DNA of 64,000 nucleotides from Streptomyces bluensis (GCF_014650715.1 NZ_BMVM01000003.1:434001-498000), one strand, 5' to 3'. Counted from the stretch's first letter, positions 55,475 to 64,000 are shown. Notes: generated from the sequence alone by a model not told the origin. Translations and numbers: made by a program.

Positions 55475-57829
55475 ATGACCACCGTCCCCTGGCGTGACCG
55501 CGCTCTCCCCGCCGCGGTCCGCGTCGACGACCTGCTCTCCCGCATGACCCTGGAGGAGAAGACGGCCCAGCTGTACGGCGTGTGGGTGGGCGCCGCCACG
55601 GACGGTGAGGGAGTCGCCCCCCACCAGGACGAGATGTCCGAGCCCGTCGACTTCGACGAGATGATCACCCGGGGCCTCGGCCAGCTCACCCGCTCCTTCG
55701 GCACGGCTCCCGTGGACCCGGCGCTGGGCGCGCAGGCGCTGGCCCGCGCCCAGCGCCGCATCGTCGCCGCGAACCGCTTCGGCGTCCCGGCCATCGCCCA
55801 CGAGGAGTGCCTGGCCGGCTTCACGACCTGGGGCGCCACCGCGTACCCGGTGCCGCTGGCCTGGGGCGCGACCTTCGACCCGGCGCTGGTCGAGGAGATG
55901 GCCGGGCGCATCGGCCACGACCTGGCGTCGGTGGGCGTGCACCAGGGTCTCGCCCCCGTCCTGGACGTCGTACGGGACCTGCGCTGGGGCCGGGTCGAGG
56001 AGACCATCGGCGAGGACCCGTACCTGGTCGGCACGATCGGCACGGCGTACGTACGCGGCCTGGAGTCGGCCGGGATCGTCGCCACGCTGAAGCACTTCGC
56101 GGGCTACTCGGCCTCCGTGGGCGCACGCAACCTGGCGCCGGTACGGGCCGGGGTGCGGGAGTTCGCCGACGTGACGCTGCCCCCGTTCGAGATGGCGCTG
56201 CGGGAGGGCGGGGCGCGCTCGGTGATGGCCGCGTACAACGAGACGGACGGCGTCCCGGCGTCGGCGGACCCGGCCCTGCTGACCGAACTCCTGCGGGAGA
56301 CCTGGGGCTTCACCGGCACGGTCGTGTCCGACTACTACGGCGTGGGTTTCCTCCAGACGCAGCACCGGATCGCCGGAACCCGTGCGGGGGCGGCCCACGC
56401 GGCCCTGGCCGCGGGCGTCGACGTCGAACTCCCCACCCTGCGCTGCTACGGCGCCCCGCTGGCGCAGGCGGTACGGGAGGGCACGGTCCCCGAGGCCCTG
56501 GTGGACCGGGCGGCGCACCGGGTCCTGCTCCAGAAGTGCGAGCTGGGTCTGCTGGACGAGGACTGGGCCCCGCAGCCCGAGCCCGCGACGCCCGTGGACC
56601 TGGATCCGCCGCGGAACCGTGAGCTGGCCCGCCGCCTGGCCGAGGAGTCGGTGGTCCTCCTGGCCAACCCGGAGGGCCTGCTCCCGTTGGCCCCCGACAC
56701 CCGGATCGCGCTGGTGGGCCCGCGGGCCGACGACCCCCTCGCCATGCTGGGCTGCTACTCCTTCCCGTCCCACGTGGGCACGCTGCATCCCGAGACCCCC
56801 TTGGGCATCGAGATCCCGACGCTCGTCGACGCCCTGCGCACGGAACTCCCCGACGCCAAGATCACGTACACGCCGGGTTGTGACGTCTCCGGTGACGACA
56901 CGGCCGGGTTCGCGGAGGCGGTGGCCAGGGCGGCCGAGGCGGACGTCTGCGTGGCGGTCCTCGGCGACATGGCGGGCCTCTTCGGGCGGGGCACCTCGGG
57001 CGAGGGCTGTGACGCGGAGGATCTGCGGCTCCCCGGCGTCCAGGGGGCCCTGCTGGACGCCCTGGCGGCGACGGGCACGCCGGTGGTGCTGGTCCTGCTC
57101 ACGGGCCGCCCGTACGCCCTGGGCCGCTGGGAGGGCCGGCTGGCGGGGGTGGTCCAGGCGTTCTTCCCGGGGGAGGAGGGCGGCCCGGCGGTGGCGGGAG
57201 CGCTGTCGGGTCGCGTCAACCCGTCGGGCCGCCTCCCCGTGAGCGTGCCGCGCCGCCCCGGAGGCCAGCCGTGGACGTATCTCCAGCCTCCGCTCGGCCT
57301 GGCGAGCCAGTCCAGCAACCTGGATCCGACGCCGCTGTACCCGTTCGGGCACGGCTGCTCGTACACGTCGTTCGCGTGGGAGGACTTCACGCGGGAGGAC
57401 GCCGCGGGCGGCGAGGAGCCGGAGACCGGCACGGGTCCGGAGATCGGCACGGACGGCACGTACGACGTGTCGGTCACCGTCCGCAACACGGGCGACCGTG
57501 CGGGCGCCGAGGTCGTCCAGCTCTACCTGCACGACCCGGTGGCCCGCGTGACCCGCCCGGACATGCGCCTGATCGGCTACCAGCGGGTGGACCTGGCACC
57601 GGGCGAGGCGCGCCGGGTGACGTTCCGCTTCCACCCCGACCTGTCCTCGTTCACCGACCGCACCGGCCGCCGCGTGGTCGAACCCGGCGCCCTGGAACTG
57701 CGGTTGGCGGCGTCGAGCGCCGACGTGCGCCACACGGCGCGCCTGACCCTGACGGGACCGGAGCGCGTCCTGGGTCCGGACCGGCGGCTGCGCTGCGAGA
57801 CGACGGTGTCCGTGCCGGTGCCGGAGTGA
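55475..57829 (+). CDS. bxlA: GH3 beta-xylosidase BxlA
   Basis: 784 residues from ATG 55475 with ACAGGAG upstream. GH3 N-terminal barrel at about 10-345 with nucleophile D286 in VVSDYYGVGF; the C-terminal alpha/beta domain includes GTSGEGCDAEDL. A fibronectin-III-like tail is at about 660-770. No signal peptide is seen, so it works inside the cell on imported xylo-oligosaccharides. It is the last gene of the bxl operon. A tandem repeat and the convergent GH15 gene follow. Confidence 0.92.
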   Translation: MTTVPWRDRALPAAVRVDDLLSRMTLEEKTAQLYGVWVGAATDGEGVAPHQDEMSEPVDFDEMITRGLGQLTRSFGTAPVDPALGAQALARAQRRIVAANRFGVPAIAHEECLAGFTTWGATAYPVPLAWGATFDPALVEEMAGRIGHDLASVGVHQGLAPVLDVVRDLRWGRVEETIGEDPYLVGTIGTAYVRGLESAGIVATLKHFAGYSASVGARNLAPVRAGVREFADVTLPPFEMALREGGARSVMAAYNETDGVPASADPALLTELLRETWGFTGTVVSDYYGVGFLQTQHRIAGTRAGAAHAALAAGVDVELPTLRCYGAPLAQAVREGTVPEALVDRAAHRVLLQKCELGLLDEDWAPQPEPATPVDLDPPRNRELARRLAEESVVLLANPEGLLPLAPDTRIALVGPRADDPLAMLGCYSFPSHVGTLHPETPLGIEIPTLVDALRTELPDAKITYTPGCDVSGDDTAGFAEAVARAAEADVCVAVLGDMAGLFGRGTSGEGCDAEDLRLPGVQGALLDALAATGTPVVLVLLTGRPYALGRWEGRLAGVVQAFFPGEEGGPAVAGALSGRVNPSGRLPVSVPRRPGGQPWTYLQPPLGLASQSSNLDPTPLYPFGHGCSYTSFAWEDFTREDAAGGEEPETGTGPEIGTDGTYDVSVTVRNTGDRAGAEVVQLYLHDPVARVTRPDMRLIGYQRVDLAPGEARRVTFRFHPDLSSFTDRTGRRVVEPGALELRLAASSADVRHTARLTLTGPERVLGPDRRLRCETTVSVPVPE

Positions 57830-57834
57830 GGGCT

Positions 57835-57894
57835 CAGCCCAGGAATCAGCCCAGGAATCAGCCCATGAATCAGCCGAGCGCTCAGCCGAGGGCG
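57835..57894. repeat. 12-bp tandem repeat overlapping the GH15 stop codon
   Basis: Five 12-bp units (CAGCCCAGGAAT ×2, then CAGCCCATGAAT, CAGCCGAGCGCT and CAGCCGAGGGCG). The GH15 stop codon (57882-57884, minus strand) falls inside unit four. It lies in the convergent gap bxlA-GH15. Confidence 0.9.
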
Positions 57895-59747
57895 CGGTCG
57901 AGGTTGAAGGCCGCGCTGATCAGTGCCAGATGGGTGAACGCCTGCGGGAAGTTGCCCTGCTGTTCGCCGGTGCGGCTGATTTCCTCGGCGTACAGACCGA
58001 GGTGGTTGGCGTAGGTGAGCATCTTCTCGAAGGCGAGCCGGGCCTCGTCGATCCGTCCGGCCCGGGTCAGTGCCTCCACGTACCAGAAGGAGCAGATGGA
58101 GAACGTGCCCTCCGCGCCGTAGAGGCCGTCGGGGCTGGACTCCGGGTCGTAGCGGTAGACGAGGGAGTCGGACACCAGTTCCCGGGTGAGCGTGTCGAGC
58201 GTGGACAGCCACTTGGGGTCGGTGGGCGAGATGAGCTTGGCCAGGGGCATCATCAGGACGGCGGCGTCGAGGACGTCGCCGTCCTCGTACTGCACGAAAG
58301 CGCCGCGCTCCGCCGACCAGCCGTGACGCATGATCCGGCGGTAGATCGTGTCGCGCGTCTGTCGCCAGCGGGGCAGGTCGGCGGGCAGGCCCCGCCGGTT
58401 GGCCATGCGGATCGCGCGTTCGACGGCCACCCAGCACATCACCCGCGAGTACAGGAACTGCTTGCGCCCGCCGCGGGTCTCCCAGATGCCCTCGTCGGGC
58501 TGGTCCCAGTGCTCGCACACCCAGTCGACGAGGTCGCAGACGTCGTCCCACTGGTCGCTGGAGATGGGCTGGGCCCACTTGTCGTAGAGGTAGATCGAGT
58601 CGATGAGGGCGCCATAGATGTCCAGCTGGAGCTGGCCGGCGGCGGCGTTGCCGACCCGGACCGGTACCGAGCCACGATGGCCCTCCAGGTGGTCGAGCTC
58701 GCGCTCGGGCACGTCCGTGCGGCCGTCGATGCCGTACAGGATCTGCAACGGGCCGGACGGGCCGCCGTCCCCCGAGCTGATGTGCCGGGTCAGGAACCCC
58801 ATGAACGCCTCGGCCTCGTCGGTGAAGCCCAGCCGCAGCAGGGCGTACACGCAGAAGGCGGCGTCGCGGACCCACACGTACCGGTAGTCCCAGTTCCGCT
58901 CGCCGCCGAGCTGCTCGGGCACGCTGGTGGTGGGCGCGGCCACGATGGCGCCGGTCGGGGCGTAGGTGAGGAGCTTCAGCGTGAGCGCGGAGCGGTGCAC
59001 CATCTCCCGCCAGCGGCCGCGGTAGCGGGAGGAGGACAGCCAGCGCCGCCAGTACGCGACCGTCTCCCCGAACTCCTGCTCGGCCTCGATCCGGGCGCAC
59101 CCGCGCGGGGCCACGGCACCGCCGACCTGGTCGAGCGCGAACACGGCGTCCTCGCCCTCGGCGAGCTTGAACGCGGCCCGGGCGTCAGGTCCGTCGTGTT
59201 CCAGGGGCACGGTGGAGGTCAGGGCGAGCGCCATCCCGGCGGACTCGAAGACCGCCACGTCGCCGAGGTTCCGCAGCGTGTGCGGGTCGGCGCCGTAGTT
59301 GAACCGTGGTGCCACGAGGGCCCGGAACGGGACGGTGCCGCGCACGCACAGCACCCGCCGGATCAGCCGGTGCCGTCCGGCCTCGTCCCCGGTTCCCCTC
59401 CCCTCGCCCCGTATCGGCATGAAGTCCTGGACCTCGCCCACACCCTCCTCCGTGAAGAAGCGGGTGATCAGCACATTGGTGTCGGGGAAGTAGAACTGTT
59501 TGGTCCGCGCGGGCACGCTCGCCGCCAGCTCGAAGCAGCCGCCCCGCTCGGCGTCCAGGAGGGAGGCGAACACGCTCGGCGCGTCGAAGCGGGGGCAGCA
59601 GTACCAGTCGATCGTGCCGTTGCTGCCCACGAGGGCCACGGTCCGCAGATCACCGATCAGCCCGTGCTCGGCGATGGGCAGGTAACCGCTGATTCGGCTG
59701 GTTCCGCTGATTCCGCTGATTCGGCTGGTTCCGCTGGACTCCGCCAT
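57882..59747 (-). CDS. Glycoside hydrolase family 15 protein (glucoamylase/trehalase-type)
   Basis: 621 residues from ATG 59747. The N-terminus carries a short repeat SGTSRISGISGTSRISG, encoded by 12- to 15-bp tandem DNA repeats at about 59690-59740. The GH15 core begins YLPIAEHGLIGDLRTVALVG and NGTIDWYCCPRFD. The catalytic part includes ERNWDYRYVWVRDAAF and later GNFPQAFTHLALI. In Streptomyces and mycobacteria such cytosolic GH15 enzymes include trehalases; no signal peptide is seen here. Substrate is not settled. It is convergent with bxlA and has no glucan-related neighbours. Confidence 0.88.
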   Translation of the reverse strand: MAESSGTSRISGISGTSRISGYLPIAEHGLIGDLRTVALVGSNGTIDWYCCPRFDAPSVFASLLDAERGGCFELAASVPARTKQFYFPDTNVLITRFFTEEGVGEVQDFMPIRGEGRGTGDEAGRHRLIRRVLCVRGTVPFRALVAPRFNYGADPHTLRNLGDVAVFESAGMALALTSTVPLEHDGPDARAAFKLAEGEDAVFALDQVGGAVAPRGCARIEAEQEFGETVAYWRRWLSSSRYRGRWREMVHRSALTLKLLTYAPTGAIVAAPTTSVPEQLGGERNWDYRYVWVRDAAFCVYALLRLGFTDEAEAFMGFLTRHISSGDGGPSGPLQILYGIDGRTDVPERELDHLEGHRGSVPVRVGNAAAGQLQLDIYGALIDSIYLYDKWAQPISSDQWDDVCDLVDWVCEHWDQPDEGIWETRGGRKQFLYSRVMCWVAVERAIRMANRRGLPADLPRWRQTRDTIYRRIMRHGWSAERGAFVQYEDGDVLDAAVLMMPLAKLISPTDPKWLSTLDTLTRELVSDSLVYRYDPESSPDGLYGAEGTFSICSFWYVEALTRAGRIDEARLAFEKMLTYANHLGLYAEEISRTGEQQGNFPQAFTHLALISAAFNLDRALG

Positions 59748-59865
59748 GGCAGCACCCCTCACCGGGACTCGGCCCGCGTCGGCGGGCCGACGCCTCCCAG
59801 GCTACGACCGCGCTGCCCGACCGGCCCGCCCACGCCGACGACAGGGCCTTGGTCCAGGGCCTGGT

Positions 59866-60132
59866 TCAGGCCCTGGCTGTACTGCCCAGCGACTCGAACC
59901 GCCACCGGTGCACTGCCCGGGTCACCAGCTCTCCGGCCGGCTCGGGCAGTTCGGGCAGCTCCGCGTCGTACGGAGCGTCCCACCAGGTGATGACGAGCAC
60001 CCGGTCCCCAGGGGCGCGGAACGTCTCGCGGCGCAGGGGTGAGGACGGCAGTTCCTGTGCGCGGGCCCAGGTGAGGAGCTCCTCACCCCGGCCCGCCACC
60101 GCCCGCGCCTCCCACATCAGGGCGACGGTCAC
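59866..60132 (-). CDS. Small unknown protein co-transcribed with tsaD
   Basis: 88 residues from GTG 60132, which overlaps the tsaD stop by four bases (GTGA) and has AAGGAG upstream. [20 protein letters not shown] and [19 protein letters not shown] are its most distinctive stretches; the pattern (compact ferredoxin-like, Trp pair) is not one I can name with certainty. An operon position after tsaD is conserved in my memory of Streptomyces. Confidence 0.8.
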   Translation of the reverse strand: MTVALMWEARAVAGRGEELLTWARAQELPSSPLRRETFRAPGDRVLVITWWDAPYDAELPELPEPAGELVTRAVHRWRFESLGSTARA

Positions 60133-61226
60133 GAGTAGAGGTTCTCCTTGCTCACCTCGTGGACGTGGTCGTGGTCGTGCGCGGTGCCCGGCACATGCGG
60201 GTCCGTCACGGGGAGGGAGGAGTCCGCCGACAGGTCCCAGTCCGAGGCGGCGCGCCCCCGGGCGACCATCTCCGCGCCCAGTGACGCCACCATCGCCCCG
60301 TTGTCCGTGCACAACTTGGGCCGGGGAACCCGAAGCCGGATACCGGCCGCCTCGCAGCGTTCCTGGGCGAGGGCGCGCAGGCGGGAGTTGGCCGCGACTC
60401 CGCCGCCGATCATGAGGTGGTCGACGCCCTCGTCGCGGCAGGCCCGTACGGCCTTGCGGGTCAGGACGTCCACCACGGCCTCCTGGAAGGACGCCGCCAC
60501 GTCGCGCACCGGGACCTCCTCCCCCGCCGCCCGCCTGGCCTCGATCCAGCGGGCCACGGCCGTCTTCAGCCCGGAGAAGGAGAAGTCGTACACCGGGTCG
60601 CGGGGCCCGGTCAGCCCGCGCGGGAACGCGATCGCGTCCGGGTCGCCCTCGCGGGCGTACCGGTCGATGACCGGCCCGCCCGGGAAGCCCAGGTCGAGGA
60701 CGCGGGCGATCTTGTCGAAGGCCTCGCCCGCCGCGTCGTCGATGGTCGAGCCCATCGGCCGCACGTCGGAGGTGATGTCGGTGGACAGCAGCAGGGAGGA
60801 GTGCCCGCCGCTCACCAGCAGCGCCATCGTCGGCTCGGGCAGCGCGCCGTGCTCCAGCTGGTCCACGCAGATGTGGGACGCCAGGTGGTTGACGCCGTAC
60901 AGCGGTTTGCCCAGCGCGTACGCGTACGCCTTCGCCGCCGAGACGCCGACCAGGAGGGCACCGGCCAGGCCCGGACCGGCGGTCACCGCGATGCCGTCCA
61001 GGTCACGCGCGCTCACCCCCGCCTCCTTCAGCGCCCGGTCGATGGTCGGCACCATCGCCTCCAGGTGGGCGCGGGAGGCGACCTCGGGCACGACGCCGCC
61101 GAAGCGGGCGTGCTCGTCGACGCTGGACGCGACCGCGTCCGCGAGCAGGGTGGTGCCGCGGACGATGCCGACACCGGTCTCGTCGCAGGAGGTCTCGATG
61201 CCGAGGACGAGTGGTTCGTCAGCCAT
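60129..61226 (-). CDS. tsaD: tRNA N6-adenosine threonylcarbamoyltransferase TsaD
   Basis: 365 residues. It transfers the threonylcarbamoyl group to A37 of ANN-decoding tRNAs. [12 protein letters not shown] at the start, metal-binding HLASH near 118-122, [21 protein letters not shown] and TDNGAMVA near the end are the Kae1/TsaD signature. It carries a His/Asp-rich tail (HDHDHVHE). It follows rimI with an 8-bp overlap. TsaB, TsaE and RimI are all nearby, forming the usual tsa operon group. Confidence 0.97.
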   Translation of the reverse strand: MADEPLVLGIETSCDETGVGIVRGTTLLADAVASSVDEHARFGGVVPEVASRAHLEAMVPTIDRALKEAGVSARDLDGIAVTAGPGLAGALLVGVSAAKAYAYALGKPLYGVNHLASHICVDQLEHGALPEPTMALLVSGGHSSLLLSTDITSDVRPMGSTIDDAAGEAFDKIARVLDLGFPGGPVIDRYAREGDPDAIAFPRGLTGPRDPVYDFSFSGLKTAVARWIEARRAAGEEVPVRDVAASFQEAVVDVLTRKAVRACRDEGVDHLMIGGGVAANSRLRALAQERCEAAGIRLRVPRPKLCTDNGAMVASLGAEMVARGRAASDWDLSADSSLPVTDPHVPGTAHDHDHVHEVSKENLYS

Positions 61227-61851
61227 TGATCTCGGTTCCTTGTACGCCGTTCACGGATGGTGCACCCGCGGCCGGGCCGCTCTCGGGTGCCGTGCTGAGC
61301 CTCATCACCAGGGCGTCCACGTTGCCCGGCTGGTAGTAGCCGCGCCGGAAGCCGATGGGCTCGAAGCCGAAGCGCTCATACAGTTTCTGGGCGCGGACGT
61401 TGTCGACGCGGCATTCGAGCATGACCTCGGCGCAGTCGAACGTCGTGGCGGCCCGCAGCAGCTCGGCCAGCAGCCGCGCACCGAGCCCGGTGCCCCACTG
61501 GTCACGGGCGACGGCGATGGTCTGCACATCGGCCACCCCACCGGAGCCACGGTCAGATCCGCCGTCGGAGCCGTTACCGGATCCGCTGCCGGATCCGCTG
61601 CCAGGTCCGATGTCGGAGCCGCCGTCGGACGCGCTCCCGGCGGCCGCGAGGCCCGCGTACCCCACGAGGCGGTCCCCCTGGACGGCCACGACATACCGCC
61701 GTGTCGCCCCCGGCCCCCTGGCGTGGGCCAGCTCGGACCAGAACATGCCCCGTGACCAGGCGTCCTCGGGGAACAGGGCCTTCTCCAGCTCCAGTACGGG
61801 ATCTATGTCCCACCAGCGCATCTCGCGCAGCACCGAGGCCTCCTGGGTCAC
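61219..61851 (-). CDS. rimI: Ribosomal protein acetyltransferase RimI
   Basis: 210 residues from GTG 61851, overlapping the tsaB stop by 4 bp. GNAT fold: [35 protein letters not shown], acetyl-CoA loop [15 protein letters not shown] and [18 protein letters not shown] Gly/Ser/Asp low-complexity insert of ~38 residues ([15 protein letters not shown]) interrupts the central beta strands. RimI acetylates the N-terminus of ribosomal protein S18 and, in several bacteria, other proteins. Confidence 0.93.
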   Translation of the reverse strand: MTQEASVLREMRWWDIDPVLELEKALFPEDAWSRGMFWSELAHARGPGATRRYVVAVQGDRLVGYAGLAAAGSASDGGSDIGPGSGSGSGSGNGSDGGSDRGSGGVADVQTIAVARDQWGTGLGARLLAELLRAATTFDCAEVMLECRVDNVRAQKLYERFGFEPIGFRRGYYQPGNVDALVMRLSTAPESGPAAGAPSVNGVQGTEING

Positions 61852-62501
61852 TTGGGGGTGACCACCTTGTAGTTCTTGGGCACCTGCGCGTCGGGCCGGC
61901 GCAGGTAGAGGGGCCGGGGCGGCGGCAGTTCCTCGCCCGCGGCCAGCTTCCGGACGGCCAGCGAGGCCAGCGCGGCCGCCGACACATGCTCGGGCTCGTG
62001 GGCCTTGGGGAAGGTGTCCGGGTAGAGCAGCGCGCCGGCGCCCACCGCCGGGAGTCCGGCCACGGCGTCGGCGATCTCGGCGGGCCGGTCGACGGCCGGG
62101 TCGGTCACCCGCGTACGGGAGTCCGCGTACCGCGCCCAGTACACCTCCTTGCGGCGGGCGTCCGTGGCCACGACGAACGGCACGTCGAGGTCGGACGCGT
62201 ACGCGAGCCCGTCGAGCGTGCACAGTCCGTGGACGGGGACGCCGAGGGCGAGCCCGAAGGTGTCGGCGGTCATGAGGCCGACGCGCAGCCCGGTGTACGG
62301 GCCGGGGCCGATGCCGACGACGATGCCGGTGACGGCGTCGAGACGCGTGCCCGCCTCGGCGAGGACCCGGTCGACGGCGGGCAGCAGCAGTTCCCCGTGC
62401 CGGCGCGCGTCCACCTGGCTCGACGAGGCGACGACGTCCGTGCCGTCGTGCAGCGCGACGGTCACGGCGGGGGTGGCGGTATCCAGAGCGAGCAAGAGCA
62501 C
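61848..62501 (-). CDS. tsaB: tRNA threonylcarbamoyladenosine biosynthesis protein TsaB
   Basis: 217 residues from GTG 62501. N-terminal actin-like fold MLLLALDTATPAVTVALHDG, SSQVDARRHGELLLPAVDR and GIGPGPYTGLRVGLMTADTF. TsaB pairs with TsaD in the t6A complex. It lies immediately before rimI with GTGA overlap. Confidence 0.96.
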   Translation of the reverse strand: MLLLALDTATPAVTVALHDGTDVVASSSQVDARRHGELLLPAVDRVLAEAGTRLDAVTGIVVGIGPGPYTGLRVGLMTADTFGLALGVPVHGLCTLDGLAYASDLDVPFVVATDARRKEVYWARYADSRTRVTDPAVDRPAEIADAVAGLPAVGAGALLYPDTFPKAHEPEHVSAAALASLAVRKLAAGEELPPPRPLYLRRPDAQVPKNYKVVTPK

Positions 62502-62705
62502 GCAAACAGCCTACGGCGCCCGAGCCGCGCTGACGGCCGCCCGGGACAGCCGCCTCTCTCCTGCTACCGTCACCACGAAGACTTGACGAAGACTTGCTCG
62601 AACGACGTACAAGACTCAGAGACGTCAAAGACGACGGAGACGTCAGGGCGACGTACAGGCAAGAACATCAGAGCCGTACTCAGGTACGAGAGGTGGGCGC
62701 AGAAG

Positions 62706-63260
62706 GTGGCCAGTAGCAGCTCGGGATTCGTGGCCGGGCTCACCGCGGCGGCCATCGCCGCAGTCGGTTTCCTCGCCTACCAGGCGTCGGCGAACGTACC
62801 GGAGGACCTGGGCAAGCCGTCCGCCACCGAGTCCCCGGCGGCCGTGAAGTCCAAGACGCCCTCGGACAAGAAGGCCCCGTCGCCCGTGCCCGACGACTCC
62901 GGTTCCGGTGAGCGCGTGGTGTACTCGCTCTCCGACGACCGCGTCTGGCTGGTCGGCGCGAACGACAAGGTGACCCGCACCTTCAAGGTCACCCCCAGCA
63001 CGGTGGACCCGGACCCCGACACCTACCGGGTCACCTCCCGCACGAAATCCACCACCGGCTCCGACGGCACCGCCATCGAGCACGTCGTCCGCTTCACCAC
63101 CGTCGAAGGCGTCGTCATCGGCTTCAGCGCCGCGGTCGACGGCTCCACCCCCGAGCCCGACCCCACCGCCAAGACAGGCGGCATCCGCGAGTCCCGCCCC
63201 GACGGCAACGCGATGTGGCAGTTCGCAACGATCGGCCGACCGGTGGTCGTGGTGAAGTAA
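62706..63260 (+). CDS. Membrane-anchored protein resembling an inactive L,D-transpeptidase domain
   Basis: 184 residues from GTG 62706 with GAGAGGTGGG upstream. One membrane helix (SSGFVAGLTAAAIAAVGFLA), a Lys/Pro/Ser linker, then a beta-rich domain. VYSLSDDRVWLVGANDKVTRTF resembles the first strand of YkuD/ErfK L,D-transpeptidases. The tail GGIRESRPDGNAMWQFATIG sits where the catalytic HGCIR motif belongs, but both His and Cys are missing. Thus it may be a non-enzymatic relative (inference). It diverges from tsaB. Confidence 0.65.
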   Translation: MASSSSGFVAGLTAAAIAAVGFLAYQASANVPEDLGKPSATESPAAVKSKTPSDKKAPSPVPDDSGSGERVVYSLSDDRVWLVGANDKVTRTFKVTPSTVDPDPDTYRVTSRTKSTTGSDGTAIEHVVRFTTVEGVVIGFSAAVDGSTPEPDPTAKTGGIRESRPDGNAMWQFATIGRPVVVVK

Positions 63261-63279
63261 GACGCGTACGCCACCTTTC

Positions 63280-63353
63280 AGGGGCGCGGGGAACTGCGCG
63301 ATCTCTTAGGGGCGCGGGGAACTGCGCGACCAGCCACAACGAACCCGCAGCCG
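63280..63353. repeat. Intergenic repeat pair with dispersed 29-nt copy 2
   Basis: A 22-bp sequence AGGGGCGCGGGGAACTGCGC.. occurs twice, period 28 (63280-63301 and 63308-63329). The second runs into the 29-nt sequence (63325-63353) that is found inverted at 50719-50747. Common type of dispersed Streptomyces repeat. Confidence 0.9.
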
Positions 63354-63372
63354 AACGAACAACCGGCAGCTC

Positions 63373-63549
63373 CTACGCCGCCTCAGGCCGCCGTACCCCT
63401 TCACCTTCCGCCGGAGGCACAGGCTCGGGCGGCGAGGACACCACCCGCGCCGCCGCACAAGATGCCAACAGCTCCCGCATCGAAACCCCCGGCACCCCAC
63501 CCACCCGCTCAGCCCGCGGCAGCGACTCGTCTCGTTCTGAAGCCTGCAT
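63373..63549 (-). CDS. 58-residue small protein under an iron box
   Basis: From ATG 63549 (AGGAGG seven bases upstream): MQASERDESLPRAERVGGVP then GVSMRELLASCAAARVVSSP and a Pro/Glu-rich end. It is shorter than most gene finders accept. The pattern PGVSxRELLAxCAAA with Pro-rich tail is one I recall from small Streptomyces ORFs, but no function is known. The iron box at 63582-63597 lies 33 bp upstream, so DmdR1-type repression by Fe(II) is likely. Confidence 0.72.
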   Translation of the reverse strand: MQASERDESLPRAERVGGVPGVSMRELLASCAAARVVSSPPEPVPPAEGEGVRRPEAA

Positions 63550-63581
63550 GGGACGCCTCCTGGAACCTGGGGGCGAAGGAA

Positions 63582-63597
63582 GTTAGGCACACCTAAC
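63582..63597. promoter_or_regulatory. Iron box (DmdR1/IdeR-type operator)
   Basis: GTTAGGCACACCTAAC, palindromic with TTAGG-N4-CCTAA, matches the iron-box consensus TTAGGTTAGGCTAACCTAA in its arms. Confidence 0.85.
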
Positions 63598-63671
63598 TAC
63601 GCGTACACCACCCATGTGACCACGCAGGAGCCACCTCACGCAACACCTTGCCGACGCGTTGTCGGAAACGT

Positions 63672-64000
63672 TCACGCCGACAGCACGCTCAGATCCACGG
63701 CCATCCACCGCTCCCCGACCCCCGTAAGGGTGACGTGGCGCACCTCGTCCGTCGTGTCCCCCACCGCCCGGTGGATGACGACGTGCAGCCGGTCCTCCGT
63801 CAGCTCCTCGACCTTGCCCTCGCCCCATTCCACGACGACGACCGAGTCGGACAGCGACACGTCGAGATCGAGGTCCTCCATCTCGTCGAGCCCGCCGCCC
63901 AGGCGGTACGCGTCGACGTGCACGAGCGGCGGCCCGTCCCCCAGCGAGGGGTGCACGCGCGCGATGACGAAGGTCGGGGACGTGACCGCGCCCCGCACCC
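63672..64000 (-). CDS. tsaE: TsaE, t6A synthesis ATPase (5' part off window)
   Basis: The visible C-terminal ~109 residues have RGAVTSPTFVIARVHPS, HVDAYRLGGG and VVVVEWGEGKVEEL, matching TsaE/YjeE after the Walker A motif, which should lie just past the window end. TsaE is the ATPase that regulates the TsaB-TsaD complex. The frame remains open to the window edge; its apparent start at 63998 is not the true one. Confidence 0.9.
   Translation of the reverse strand, partial: VRGAVTSPTFVIARVHPSLGDGPPLVHVDAYRLGGGLDEMEDLDLDVSLSDSVVVVEWGEGKVEELTEDRLHVVIHRAVGDTTDEVRHVTLTGVGERWMAVDLSVLSA

Noticed and set aside
54521..57733. A 1070-codon open frame opposite bxlG-bxlA
   Set aside because: Antisense shadow; Arg/Ala/His-rich with no domain, while the plus strand carries clear GH3 and permease motifs.

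Overview
The window is GC-rich actinobacterial chromosome, almost certainly Streptomyces. It has frequent GTG starts and GTGA start/stop overlaps. It also carries Streptomyces developmental genes (bldM, whiD, shbA), a block of five eukaryotic-type Ser/Thr kinase genes, a GroES/GroEL operon with two CIRCE operators, and an LAETG-type sortase substrate. From memory, the gene order from guaA to tsaE resembles the S. coelicolor SCO4745-SCO4790 core region. No rRNA, tRNA, CRISPR array, prophage or complete insertion sequence was seen.

Layout. 1-3036: a truncated PspC-domain sensor kinase diverging from a PspC membrane protein and a small membrane protein. 3153-7603: DoxX, an unknown membrane protein with a TIG-like tail, a class II aldolase and a PPOX-fold protein. 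7644-9976: guaA diverging from chorismate mutase; the latter is preceded by a Phe/Tyr leader peptide and terminator that look like an attenuator. 10620-18163: a frameshifted lipoprotein, an LAETG surface protein, a GMC oxidoreductase, a succinate-semialdehyde dehydrogenase and a DAGK-type lipid kinase. 18440-28997: five consecutive kinase genes, one encoding a pseudokinase. 29211-35915: glpD, a nucleotide-sugar dehydrogenase homologue lacking its catalytic residues, guaB3 and guaB. 36115-38485: the developmental trio shbA, bldM, whiD. 38558-41863: LysR, MOSC, SDR and a SnoaL-type protein. 42015-44261: groES-groEL.

44359-49064: a polysaccharide deacetylase lipoprotein, a THUMP-like methyltransferase, an MscL homologue with a zinc ribbon, a 208-bp MITE sitting between two stop codons, an ECF42-type sigma factor and its YCII partner. 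49231-57829: a xylan-utilisation block (GH10-CBM2 xylanase, LacI repressor, ABC importer, GH3 beta-xylosidase) with CGAAANTTTCG-type operators. 57882-59747: GH15. 59866-64000: the t6A tRNA-modification genes tsaD, tsaB and tsaE with rimI, plus an unlinked-looking small gene under an iron box.

How the genes fit together. The region mixes housekeeping nucleotide, chaperone and tRNA-modification functions with developmental regulators and envelope kinases. The xylan block is a self-contained catabolic unit: the secreted xylanase cuts xylan, BxlEFG imports the oligosaccharides, BxlA (no signal peptide seen) hydrolyses them, and BxlR represses. The standout observations are the putative aromatic-amino-acid attenuator, the MITE inserted exactly at a shared CTAG double stop, the pseudokinase with a roughly 290-residue activation-segment insertion, the catalytically dead dehydrogenase, the iron-box mini-gene, and many short tandem repeats that overlap gene 3' ends.
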